NCBI GenBank assembly: GCA_021787665.1
Contig: JAJYLN010000019.1
Location: forward strand, 1 to 44,821
Source of the DNA: a bacterium
GTDB lineage: Bacteria > JAMCPX01
Direction of reading: 5' to 3'
Length of the DNA: 44,821 nt
The notes beneath the pieces were generated by a model. That model was not told where the DNA came from. It saw only the letters and a list, made by a program, of their open reading frames with translations, and did no database searches. A program made the position numbers and the translations under genes. This document shows, piece by piece, positions 16,603 to 24,143 of the stretch (position 1 is the first letter of the stretch; each line of letters starts with the position of its first letter).

Positions 16603-17874
16603 ATGAAGAGATATACTTTTAGGATCTACGCTATACTTGTAATGACCACGCTGGTTATCACCGGCTGTCCGTCCAGTCCGCCTCATTCAACTGCGAGCGG
16701 CAGTATCGTCCTTCAGGGGTTCCAGAAGGCCGGAGATATAGTCGGCAACCTTGTCATGACGTCAGGAGACAGGCTTTACCTCGGATGGTCCGGGTTCGAC
16801 AGCGGGAATTTTATTACAGGCACAAGCGCTTATGTTTATGTTACAGCATGGGACGGAAAGACGCTGGATCCGCTCGGCAATGTTGTCGGGACAATTCCGA
16901 GGTATAGTGCAGCGCCTGTAGGAAACGTCCCTTTGATAAGTATCGGCATGTTCCACAATGAGCCTGTAATAGCCATGGCCGGCGTCTCCGGCGATGTTAT
17001 GGTCAAGGGATGGAACAAGAACACGTGGGGCGTCATCGGCGATCTTAAGCTTGCCGATATCAGCGATATCGTTACCGCTCTCGACATCACGACGACAGTG
17101 AACAGGCTTTATCTCGCCTATGGAGAAGAGCTCACGGTAGGTTCCACCATAATCAAGGTGGCAAGTTATGACGGCTCTGCATGGCAATCGCTACCAGCCC
17201 CGGAGATTGTTCCCGGCGGCAGCTTCCTTATGTCTCTGGATATGGCAGTAATGAACGGTAACCCGGTGATTGTGTGGATGGAGGGGAACGATAGTACCGG
17301 CAAGCTTACCATCCCGGTCAGTGAGTGGATCGGCACGCAATGGACCAGTCTAACAGACAACATGAAGGTATATAATTCCCCCTGGCTTATGGCGATGGGA
17401 GCGCCTTCATGCAGTATAACGGATACCCCGGATGGAATTGCCGTGATGCGGAACGAGGGCAAGCCTGTCACAGACCCTTCGATGGGACTTTTGTACCTGC
17501 CAACCGGCATGGTATCTACCTACGACGGCACGCAGTGGACACAGCTCGATGATGACGTAAACTGCGACTATCCCGGCATTGCGACCGACGATAGAGACGC
17601 GGAGCAACTTCGGGGACTCTGGATAAACAATAGGCTTTACGTGACATTCACCGAAATGGCTCAGGTATTCCTTGCCTATTATAACGGCACGGGGTTCAGT
17701 TACAGAGGGAATACGCTCAACGCGCACCCATGGTTTTCGGGCGGCTATTGGGCCTATGATCCGTATCTTGTTTCATGGAATGGTGCTATGTACCTGAGCT
17801 TTGTTGAATATGCTATGGACCAGAATACCGGTGCCGTGTCTTCGAATCCTGTGGTCAGGCAAATAGCGCCCTGA
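16603..17874 (+). CDS. Predicted lipoprotein, beta-propeller-like, unknown function
   Basis: A 423-residue lipoprotein with signal MKRYTFRIYAILVMTTLVIT and the lipidated cysteine at 22 (GCPSSPP). The mature part repeats a motif of the kind 'YDGSAWQSL', 'WIGTQWTSL', 'YDGTQWTQL', 'WNKNTWGVI' interleaved with 'NRLYLAY' and 'NNRLYVTF' strands, as in propeller-type surface proteins. GAGGAGGT lies about 7 bases before the ATG. It is the only intact-looking long member of the 15-18 kb lipoprotein cluster. An outer-membrane or surface location is inferred; no catalytic motif is visible. Confidence 0.8.
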   Translation: MKRYTFRIYAILVMTTLVITGCPSSPPHSTASGSIVLQGFQKAGDIVGNLVMTSGDRLYLGWSGFDSGNFITGTSAYVYVTAWDGKTLDPLGNVVGTIPRYSAAPVGNVPLISIGMFHNEPVIAMAGVSGDVMVKGWNKNTWGVIGDLKLADISDIVTALDITTTVNRLYLAYGEELTVGSTIIKVASYDGSAWQSLPAPEIVPGGSFLMSLDMAVMNGNPVIVWMEGNDSTGKLTIPVSEWIGTQWTSLTDNMKVYNSPWLMAMGAPSCSITDTPDGIAVMRNEGKPVTDPSMGLLYLPTGMVSTYDGTQWTQLDDDVNCDYPGIATDDRDAEQLRGLWINNRLYVTFTEMAQVFLAYYNGTGFSYRGNTLNAHPWFSGGYWAYDPYLVSWNGAMYLSFVEYAMDQNTGAVSSNPVVRQIAP

Positions 17875-17984
17875 GTTCGTAAGGAAACAACGAGGGTTTC
17901 CCTTGACAGGGTACCTCTGCAATACCCCCTTTGATTGCATTTTTATCTGCGGGATGTCTATACCGATACCCGGGAGGCTTAATC

Positions 17985-18758
17985 ATGGGCAGGGCGACAG
18001 ACAGATTCAGACTTGACGGCAGGGTCGCGCTGGTAACGGGCGCGAGCAGGGGCATCGGCGAAGCGATCGCGCGGGCGTTTGCGGACGCCGGGGCAAAGGT
18101 CGTTCTGTCGAGCAGAAAGCAGGAAGACCTCGAGCGGGTCGCGGCCGGGATAAAGGCCTCCGGCGGCGACGCGTACGCGTGCGCAGCGCATGCAGGAAAG
18201 GCCGAGGACCTCAGGGCGCTTGTGGCGAAGGCAGTGGAGCAGTACGGCCGCATAGACGTCCTCGTGAACAACGCGGGTACGAACCCGGTGTTCGGTCCCA
18301 TCATCAGCGTGGACGAGCGGGCGTGGGACAAGATCTTCGAGGTAAACCTCCGTGGCTTTTTCTTCCTGAGCAAGGAGGTCGCCCAGGTTATGTCGGACAA
18401 GGGAGGGGGCACGATCATCAACATGGCCTCCGTCGCAGGGATCAAGCCAGGCGTCGGTCTCGGCGCTTATAGCATAAGCAAGGCAGGCGTCATCATGCTG
18501 ACCAGGGTGCTTGCACAGGAATGGACCGGCCTGAATATCAGGGTGAACGCCCTTGCGCCGGGTGTCATAAAGACCAAGTTCGCCGAGGCGCTCTACAGCA
18601 GCCCGGAGCTCGAAGAGGAGATTCTGCGCGGCATATCGATAAAGCGGCTCGGTGAACCCGACGATATTGTGGGCGCAGCGTTGTTTCTCGCGTCCGATGC
18701 ATCGGCCTACGTGACCGGCCAGACCCTGGTCGTAGACGGCGGCGGGGTAATGCATTGA
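17985..18758 (+). CDS. SDR-family NAD(P)-dependent oxidoreductase, FabG-like
   Basis: A classical short-chain dehydrogenase of 257 residues. The start at 17985 is supported by CGGGAGG about 8 bases upstream. It shows TGASRGIG at 18-25, NNAG at 95-98, and the catalytic S149, Y162 and K166 (AYSISKAG). The C-terminus has the usual GEPDDIVGAALFLASDASAYVTGQTLVVDGG. The substrate is not determinable. Next to a CoA-ligase/acyl-CoA dehydrogenase cluster, a 3-hydroxyacyl-CoA or similar alcohol dehydrogenase role is plausible, but a 3-oxoacyl-ACP reductase role cannot be excluded. It is convergent with the ligase gene. Confidence 0.9.
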   Translation: MGRATDRFRLDGRVALVTGASRGIGEAIARAFADAGAKVVLSSRKQEDLERVAAGIKASGGDAYACAAHAGKAEDLRALVAKAVEQYGRIDVLVNNAGTNPVFGPIISVDERAWDKIFEVNLRGFFFLSKEVAQVMSDKGGGTIINMASVAGIKPGVGLGAYSISKAGVIMLTRVLAQEWTGLNIRVNALAPGVIKTKFAEALYSSPELEEEILRGISIKRLGEPDDIVGAALFLASDASAYVTGQTLVVDGGGVMH

Positions 18759-18774
18759 CGCCGCCGCTGCCGGA

Positions 18775-20319
18775 CTAATGCTCCTGTCTTTTGTCAATCA
18801 CGTATTCCGCCTTGATGCCCGTTTTGGCGAATAGCTCGGTCTCGATTGACTTCTCGTCCTTCTCGAAGATGATCTCGTCCGGCGTAAGCTCTATGAACGC
18901 CTTTATCCGGTGACCGAGCGACTCACGAAGCGCTTCTTCGTTGACGGCTTTGTCCGCTACGATTCTGATCTTGATGACGTCCATCGAGAACGGATCATCC
19001 GGGACCTTTTTGTCTATGATGATCTGGAAGCTCAACACGCCCTTCGTGTCCCTGACCGCGGTGACGAGGTCCGGAATCAGCACCTTCGTGCCTTTGATCT
19101 TCGTGAAGTCCTTGTCGTACCGTACGACCGGTGCGTACAGCCTGGGCATCGTAAACCCGCACCGCGGACATCGGTCGAAGGACAGCCCTCCCTTGATGAG
19201 GTCGCCGGTCCAATACCGGACGAACACCGTGCCCCTCCATCCGATGTGGCTGAACACGAGGATGCCGGGGTCCCCCTGTTTGACCGGCTTCCTGGTCTCC
19301 GGATCCAGCAGTTCCCAGAAGTAGAACCGGGGGTCGAGGTGGATACCGCAGTCGTAGTCCGGCTCTATGAACGCCCACTTGAGCTCCGTGGAACCGTAGG
19401 AGGCGATGACCCTGAATTTGGGGTGTGCGCCGATCTTCTTGGTGAGCGAAAGCAGATACGCCTTCAGCTCCGGCGTTACGCCCTCTGCACCGAGCAAGGC
19501 ACCCTCGAAGAACGGCATGTCGCCTATCTCCCCCTTCTCATGCATCTCGACGGCCTTCCTTAGCCAGTACACGAAGTACGAAGGCACGGACGTTATGGCG
19601 TTGAACTTTCCGGAAGCGAAGATCCTAATTTGCTGGTCTGTGGGGATGACCTTCCCTCCGAAGGAATCGAAGCTCGACGCGCCGACGAACAACTTCGTCA
19701 GAACGGCCTGGAAGAACGCGAGGTGCGGCGCACCCGGAAAGGTGTTGAAATTTATCTTGTTGAACGCGGCACGCGGGGAGTCTTCCGGGACGTCCTTGGG
19801 CTCGATCCATACGATGTTTGCCATCTCCGGCAGCACACGCTTGATGTCCCGATAGGTGTATACGGCCGGTGTGGGGTCCCCGGTAGAGCCGGCGCTTGCA
19901 TGAAAGTGTATCGGGAACCACTCGTGTACGATCCTCCTGGTGACCTTCTCCTTGAAATCCATGTTCTTGAATCCATTGACCTTGTCCCTCGGTATGTTCA
20001 GGCCGGCCTGCACGGCGTATTTCAGGAGCTTCCTTTTGCTGATCATAGCCGTGTCATACGGTATCATGGACTCCTGCGTTGGGAACTTGGGCTGCAGGAT
20101 GAATGCCCTCGGGTCCTTCCGATATTCTTTCTTCGTGATGAGCGGCAGCTTCTGGAAGTCCTCGTAGGTCCGCATCTTTCCCACATCGATGCCGAGCTCC
20201 TTGTATGCCCCTCTGAGGTACGGGTGGTACGGGTAGACGTAGTCCTGTATATACTTGATCAGCCGACTGAGACTTTCCTCTCTCTGTTTGTCCGGAGACA
20301 GCTTAAAATATCGGTTCAT
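18775..20319 (-). CDS. Phenylacetate-CoA ligase / coenzyme F390 synthetase-like AMP-forming ligase
   Basis: A 514-residue adenylate-forming enzyme of the PaaK/F390 synthetase group. It would activate a carboxylic acid to an acyl-adenylate and then the CoA thioester. The P-loop-like ASAGSTGDPTP lies at 141-151, the adenine-binding YGSTE at 308-312, the ribose-binding YWTGD at 369-373, and a Cys pair CPRC at 384-387. It is longer than PaaK (about 430). AAAGGAGG precedes the ATG at 20319. It is divergent from the acyl-CoA dehydrogenase operon and shares a palindromic promoter region with it, so it probably supplies that pathway with its CoA substrate. The natural acid is unknown. Confidence 0.85.
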   Translation of the reverse strand: MNRYFKLSPDKQREESLSRLIKYIQDYVYPYHPYLRGAYKELGIDVGKMRTYEDFQKLPLITKKEYRKDPRAFILQPKFPTQESMIPYDTAMISKRKLLKYAVQAGLNIPRDKVNGFKNMDFKEKVTRRIVHEWFPIHFHASAGSTGDPTPAVYTYRDIKRVLPEMANIVWIEPKDVPEDSPRAAFNKINFNTFPGAPHLAFFQAVLTKLFVGASSFDSFGGKVIPTDQQIRIFASGKFNAITSVPSYFVYWLRKAVEMHEKGEIGDMPFFEGALLGAEGVTPELKAYLLSLTKKIGAHPKFRVIASYGSTELKWAFIEPDYDCGIHLDPRFYFWELLDPETRKPVKQGDPGILVFSHIGWRGTVFVRYWTGDLIKGGLSFDRCPRCGFTMPRLYAPVVRYDKDFTKIKGTKVLIPDLVTAVRDTKGVLSFQIIIDKKVPDDPFSMDVIKIRIVADKAVNEEALRESLGHRIKAFIELTPDEIIFEKDEKSIETELFAKTGIKAEYVIDKRQEH

Positions 20320-20347
20320 GCCCCCTCCTTTTCATTGGGTGGAAGAT

Positions 20348-20390
20348 TTTATATAAAATAGTTGACATTTTTGTCAAGTACATTTAATAT
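20348..20390. promoter_or_regulatory. Overlapping divergent promoters on a shared palindrome
   Basis: The palindrome TTGACATTTTTGTCAA (20362-20377) provides a perfect TTGACA -35 box on each strand. Plus strand: TTGACA, 17 bases, TAATAT (20385-20390). Minus strand: TTGACA, 18 bases, TATAAA (20348-20353). A dimeric repressor bound to the palindrome would block both promoters. The plus-strand start would fall near 20397, about 3 bases from the ATG at 20400, so that mRNA would be almost leaderless. The minus-strand leader is about 20 bases and contains a strong Shine-Dalgarno sequence. Confidence 0.7.
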
Positions 20391-20399
20391 CTCCCCATT

Positions 20400-21623
20400 A
20401 TGATGGAAAATTTATTTGATGAACAGTACAGGGTCGTAGCGGAGAATGCACGCAGGTTTGCTCAAAAGAACATCAGGCCTGTGGCAGCACAATTGGACAG
20501 AGAAGAGCTCAAGCCCTTCGACATAGCCAAAAGGGCCGTACGGGAGCTGTTCGGCGGAGATAGTATCAAGGGTGTCAAGGAGCTCGAAGAGATCGAAAAC
20601 CAGAGGGACATCCTGAACGCAAGCCTGATCACTATCGAGCTCGCAAAGGCGGCGCCTGCCATCGTGATGGCCATCGGCGCGAGCCTCGAGCTGTGCGGAG
20701 CGACGATCCTCTCGAAGGGGACCGAGGAGCAGAAGGTGAAGTACGCCCTGCCGCTCTTCAGGGGCGAGAAGGTCGGCTGCTTCGGGCTTACCGAGCCCGA
20801 GGCAGGCAGCGACGTGATGGGGCTGAAGACAAAGGCGGTGAAGGATGGCGACCACTATCTCCTCAGCGGTACAAAGACCTTTATAACGAATGCGCCGGAC
20901 GCTGATATATTCATCGTGTACGCCCGTTCTAACCCCCAGGCGCAGGGACACAAGGGCATAACCTCCTTCGTGCTCGAGCGGGGCATGCCAGGTCTCGAGA
21001 CGAGCAAGCCCCTGAATAAGATGGGGCTGCGGGGCTCGCCGACCGGCGAGATATACATGGACGAGGTGAAGGTTCCCCTGAAGAACATCGTGGGGACCGA
21101 GCACAAGGCGTTCTATGAGCTCATGTCCACGCTGAGAATAGAGAGGACCACGCTTCCCTCGATGGCCATCGCCATTATGGAGCGCGTGCTGGAGGACTCC
21201 ATAAAGTACGCGAAGCAGCGCGTGCAGTTCGGCCAGAACATCATTTTCTTCGAAGGCATCCAGTTCAAACTGGCGAGGATGCACATCGCGCTTCAGCAAA
21301 GCTACGCCATACTCCTGCTGCTCGCACAGATGTACAAGGCCGGCAAGGACATAACGACACTGGCGAGCGCGGCAAAGGTGTATACCTCGGAGGAGGCCGT
21401 CAGGGTGTGCCTCGACGCGATCCAGATACATGGTGGCTACGGGTATATGAAGGAGTACGAGGTGGAGAGGTTCATGCGTGACGCGAAGCTCCTCGAGATA
21501 GGGGCGGGCACGACAGAGGTCCAGCTCCTGATCATCGCACGGGCGCTCATGACGGAGGGCCAGTTCTATTTCAACCCCATGTTTACGCCTGACGATAAGC
21601 CGGAGGGGTCGAGGATACTATGA
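20400..21623 (+). CDS. Acyl-CoA dehydrogenase, isovaleryl-CoA-dehydrogenase-like active site
   Basis: A 407-residue FAD enzyme forming the 2,3-double bond of an acyl-CoA. The FAD/substrate region CFGLTEPEAGSDVMGLKTKA is typical. The usual C-terminal base motif YEGT is GAGT here (EIGAGTTEVQ), as in isovaleryl-CoA dehydrogenase. A Glu (E248 in LRIERTT) sits where isovaleryl-CoA and long-chain enzymes keep their base, so a branched or long substrate is suggested. The start is ATGATG at 20400 with no ribosome binding site and a -10 box just upstream. Its stop overlaps the thiolase start by four bases. First gene of the plus-strand operon. Confidence 0.93.
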   Translation: MMENLFDEQYRVVAENARRFAQKNIRPVAAQLDREELKPFDIAKRAVRELFGGDSIKGVKELEEIENQRDILNASLITIELAKAAPAIVMAIGASLELCGATILSKGTEEQKVKYALPLFRGEKVGCFGLTEPEAGSDVMGLKTKAVKDGDHYLLSGTKTFITNAPDADIFIVYARSNPQAQGHKGITSFVLERGMPGLETSKPLNKMGLRGSPTGEIYMDEVKVPLKNIVGTEHKAFYELMSTLRIERTTLPSMAIAIMERVLEDSIKYAKQRVQFGQNIIFFEGIQFKLARMHIALQQSYAILLLLAQMYKAGKDITTLASAAKVYTSEEAVRVCLDAIQIHGGYGYMKEYEVERFMRDAKLLEIGAGTTEVQLLIIARALMTEGQFYFNPMFTPDDKPEGSRIL

Positions 21624-22789
21624 AGGTAAACGTCCTCGGGGCAGCGGTCACGCCGGTACAGCCCTCCCTGAAAACGACGGTCAAGGAGATGATCCTCGAC
21701 GTCTTTATCAGGGCAGTGGCGGACGCCGGCATCGAGCCGGGGGACGTCGAGGGGCTCTTCATAACGCCCCAGGGCTTTGCGGGCATGTCGTCAGCGATGC
21801 TTGCATGCAACCTTGCAGACTACCTTGGTCTGAGCCTCAAGAGCCTGTCCATGGAGGAGTGCGGCGGCACCTCGTCCACGGTCGCGTTCCATTACGCTAT
21901 GGATGAGATTCTCACGTGCCGCAACAGCATCAACGTCGTGATCGGGCTCGATGTGAAGTTCGAGCCGTTCGAGGACTTCGAGTTTGGCCTGCCGGAGTCG
22001 ATCTTTACCCAGCATTCTTTGTACGGTATACACTTCGCTCGGTACGGCATCGGGACGCCGGTGCCCTTTTATGCCCTGAGCTCGCAGCGCTACATGCACG
22101 AGTACGGCGTTACCCCGGAGGATGCTGCGGAGCTTGCGGTGCTTCTGAGGGAGAACGCATGTAAAAACCCCAACGCCCAGTTCAGAAAGCCCATTACGAA
22201 GGAGGACGTACTGACATCGAGGATGATCTCTCCGCCGCTACGGCTGCTTGACTGTACGACCTTTTCGACCGGCGCTGCGGCGTGCGTGCTCGCGGCGGAG
22301 AACATCAGGGGAAAAAAGCCCCACGTGGATATCCGGGGTTTCGGCGAGTTCCACCACGCCTCGAACTTCATCCCTCCGCAGGCCTCGATAACGACATTCG
22401 AGAGCGTCAGGAGGGCGTCGGCCGAGGCATACGGTGCCGCGGGCATAAAGCCGGGCGATATCGACGTGGCCGAGGTGTATGACGTGTTCACCTACACAGA
22501 GCTGATGGTATACGAAGACCTGGGATTTTTCGAGAAGGGTACGGCCGCGCGTCATGTCAGGGACGGGGAGACGAGGATAGACGGCAGGTTACCGATTAAT
22601 CCGAGCGGTGGCAGGCTGTCCATGGGACACCCTGCCGGCGCTACGCCCATGCTCGAGTTTGCGGAGGTCCTGTGGCAGCTCCGCGGTGAAGCCGGGGACA
22701 GGCAGGTGAAGGCGCCTGGTCTCGGCCTTGTGCACGCTGAGCACGGCATGCTCAACGGGGGCATCGTAATAATCATGGAGAGGCATTGA
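21620..22789 (+). CDS. SCP-2/lipid-transfer-type thiolase or retro-aldolase
   Basis: A 389-residue thiolase-fold protein of the SCP-x/Ltp branch. C81 (MEECGGTSS) lies at the nucleophile position but lacks the usual C-A-S-G context, and GHPAGATP near residue 336 supplies the His. The second thiolase cysteine (C-x-G near the C-terminus) is absent: the region reads HGMLNGGIVII. YDVFTYTELMVYEDLGFFEKG and RLPINPSGGRLSMGHP are characteristic of the group. The neighbouring DUF35 protein is the usual partner. Such pairs act either as thiolases or, as Ltp2 with a DUF35 partner in steroid side-chain degradation, as retro-aldolases. Which applies here is open. Confidence 0.88.
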   Translation: MKVNVLGAAVTPVQPSLKTTVKEMILDVFIRAVADAGIEPGDVEGLFITPQGFAGMSSAMLACNLADYLGLSLKSLSMEECGGTSSTVAFHYAMDEILTCRNSINVVIGLDVKFEPFEDFEFGLPESIFTQHSLYGIHFARYGIGTPVPFYALSSQRYMHEYGVTPEDAAELAVLLRENACKNPNAQFRKPITKEDVLTSRMISPPLRLLDCTTFSTGAAACVLAAENIRGKKPHVDIRGFGEFHHASNFIPPQASITTFESVRRASAEAYGAAGIKPGDIDVAEVYDVFTYTELMVYEDLGFFEKGTAARHVRDGETRIDGRLPINPSGGRLSMGHPAGATPMLEFAEVLWQLRGEAGDRQVKAPGLGLVHAEHGMLNGGIVIIMERH

Positions 22790-22791
22790 GT

Positions 22792-23220
22792 ATGGAGTTA
22801 CAGGAAGCTATACGGTCATACACCCAAAAGGCCCTGTCCTACTATGGGGACGCGCAGAACGAGGAGTTCTTCAGGCGTCTGAAACAGAAAGAGTTCGTCA
22901 CGCTCCGGTGCACCCGGTGCGGGAAGATTATGTTCCCGCCCAGGCCTGTTTGCCCGGCGTGTCATTCAGACAAGCTCGCGTGGGTGGCCCTGCCACGCAC
23001 CGGAACGCTGTACGCCTTTACCCAACAGCAGAAAGCGTTCAGGTTCTCTGCGCCGGATGTTATCGGACTCGTCGAGCTGGAGGGCGTGGGAAGGATCATG
23101 ACGAAGATAAACGGCAGCTTCGAAGACCTCAGGATAGGCATGGAGGTCGAACTGGAGTTCCTGGTGCTCGATGACGGGGGCGTTGTCCACCAGTTCAGGC
23201 CGACCGGGCGGAATGGATAG
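22792..23220 (+). CDS. Zn-ribbon/OB-fold (DUF35) protein, thiolase partner
   Basis: A 142-residue protein with a rubredoxin-like Zn ribbon (C40, C43, C54, C57 in CTRCG..CPACH) and a C-terminal OB fold (about 65-140). DUF35 proteins bind SCP-2-type thiolases or aldolases and help hold acyl-CoA. I chose the ATG at 22792, two bases after the thiolase stop; a TTG at 22786 would overlap that stop. Its position directly after the thiolase gene supports a complex. In actinobacterial steroid degradation the equivalent DUF35 is fused to a MaoC protein; here it is separate but adjacent to two MaoC genes. Confidence 0.9.
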   Translation: MELQEAIRSYTQKALSYYGDAQNEEFFRRLKQKEFVTLRCTRCGKIMFPPRPVCPACHSDKLAWVALPRTGTLYAFTQQQKAFRFSAPDVIGLVELEGVGRIMTKINGSFEDLRIGMEVELEFLVLDDGGVVHQFRPTGRNG

Positions 23221-23272
23221 ACAGCGGGGAAAGAAAAGACTACGTAGTCAAAAAACAGGAAAGGAGGAAGAT

Positions 23273-23713
23273 ATGGCGGTAGATAAAAAGTTTATTGGCA
23301 GGAAATATCCTCCGGTGGAGTACGAGGTGTGCAAGGAGAAGATAAAGGAGTACGCCACCGCAGTGGGAGACCTTAATCCGCTCTACATAGACGAGCAGAA
23401 GGCGAAACAGAGCGCCTACAAGGGGATTATCGCCCCGCCCCTGTTTGCGGTCGTTTATGCAAAGGACGCCATGGCCGCGCCCATGTTTGATCGGGATCTT
23501 GCGTTGAACCTTGCCATGCTCGTTCATGGAGAACAGGAGTACGAGTTCGTGGACGTGGTCAGGCCCGGAGATACGATCGTTACGGAGGCGTTCATAGCGA
23601 ACATAGAGGAGAAGAGCAACAAAGACTTCGTCACGGTCGGCGCCACATCAAGGAGAAAATCGGACGGTCGCGTCGTGACAAACGGCAAATACACATTCGT
23701 AATCAGAAGATAA
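23273..23713 (+). CDS. MaoC-like (FAS1-type) dehydratase subunit, probably non-catalytic
   Basis: A 146-residue hot-dog-fold protein resembling the N-terminal MaoC dehydratase domain (HadA type). AAAGGAGGAAG precedes the ATG at 23273. The hydratase motif reads GDLNPLYID (33-40): the Asp is kept but the catalytic His is Tyr (Y38). The next gene has the complete motif, so the two probably form a heterodimer with one active site, as in HadAB or ChsH1-ChsH2. The complex would hydrate the enoyl-CoA made by the acyl-CoA dehydrogenase. Confidence 0.87.
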   Translation: MAVDKKFIGRKYPPVEYEVCKEKIKEYATAVGDLNPLYIDEQKAKQSAYKGIIAPPLFAVVYAKDAMAAPMFDRDLALNLAMLVHGEQEYEFVDVVRPGDTIVTEAFIANIEEKSNKDFVTVGATSRRKSDGRVVTNGKYTFVIRR

Positions 23714-23729
23714 TACGGAGGAGATTACC

Positions 23730-24125
23730 ATGGCTTTACAGGTGAAAGTCGGCGACACATTTAAGTTACAGAAAGAAGTCGATAAGTACAGGCCCATTTT
23801 CTATGCGGGGGCCTCGGGTGACTTCAACCCCATACATATAGACGGAGAGTTCGGCAAGATGGTCGGGCTCGGGGGGGCCATACTGCAGGGGTTGTGTACG
23901 ATGGCATTTGTCATGCAGACCGTGTCCGATTGGGCGCAGGACCCGTACAGAATAAAGAGGATCAAGGTCCGGTTTGCAAAGCCCGTATTGCCTGACGACT
24001 CAGTCATCATAACCGGCAATGTGACGAAAGTGGAGAATAACGTCGCATCCTGTACACTCATTGCAAAGAACCAGAAAGACGAAGAGGTTATCAACAACGC
24101 ATTTGCCGAGGTCAAGGTAGGGTAG
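23730..24125 (+). CDS. MaoC-like enoyl-CoA hydratase subunit, catalytic
   Basis: A 131-residue single hot-dog protein with the complete hydratase-2 motif GASGDFNPIHID (catalytic D31 and H36) and the following GGAILQGL segment. It lies 16 bases after the other MaoC gene with its own ribosome binding site (ACGGAGGAG). The length is typical of the catalytic partner in a heterodimeric MaoC hydratase. It probably adds water to a 2-enoyl-CoA to give the 3-hydroxyacyl-CoA, which is the substrate for either a dehydrogenase or a retro-aldolase. Confidence 0.9.
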   Translation: MALQVKVGDTFKLQKEVDKYRPIFYAGASGDFNPIHIDGEFGKMVGLGGAILQGLCTMAFVMQTVSDWAQDPYRIKRIKVRFAKPVLPDDSVIITGNVTKVENNVASCTLIAKNQKDEEVINNAFAEVKVG

Positions 24126-24143
24126 GACCCAGGGGAGGGTAGG

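Noticed and set aside
20362-20377. Terminator hairpin
   Set aside because: The palindrome has only 6-bp AT-containing arms and lies between divergent genes in promoter positions; operator function fits better.
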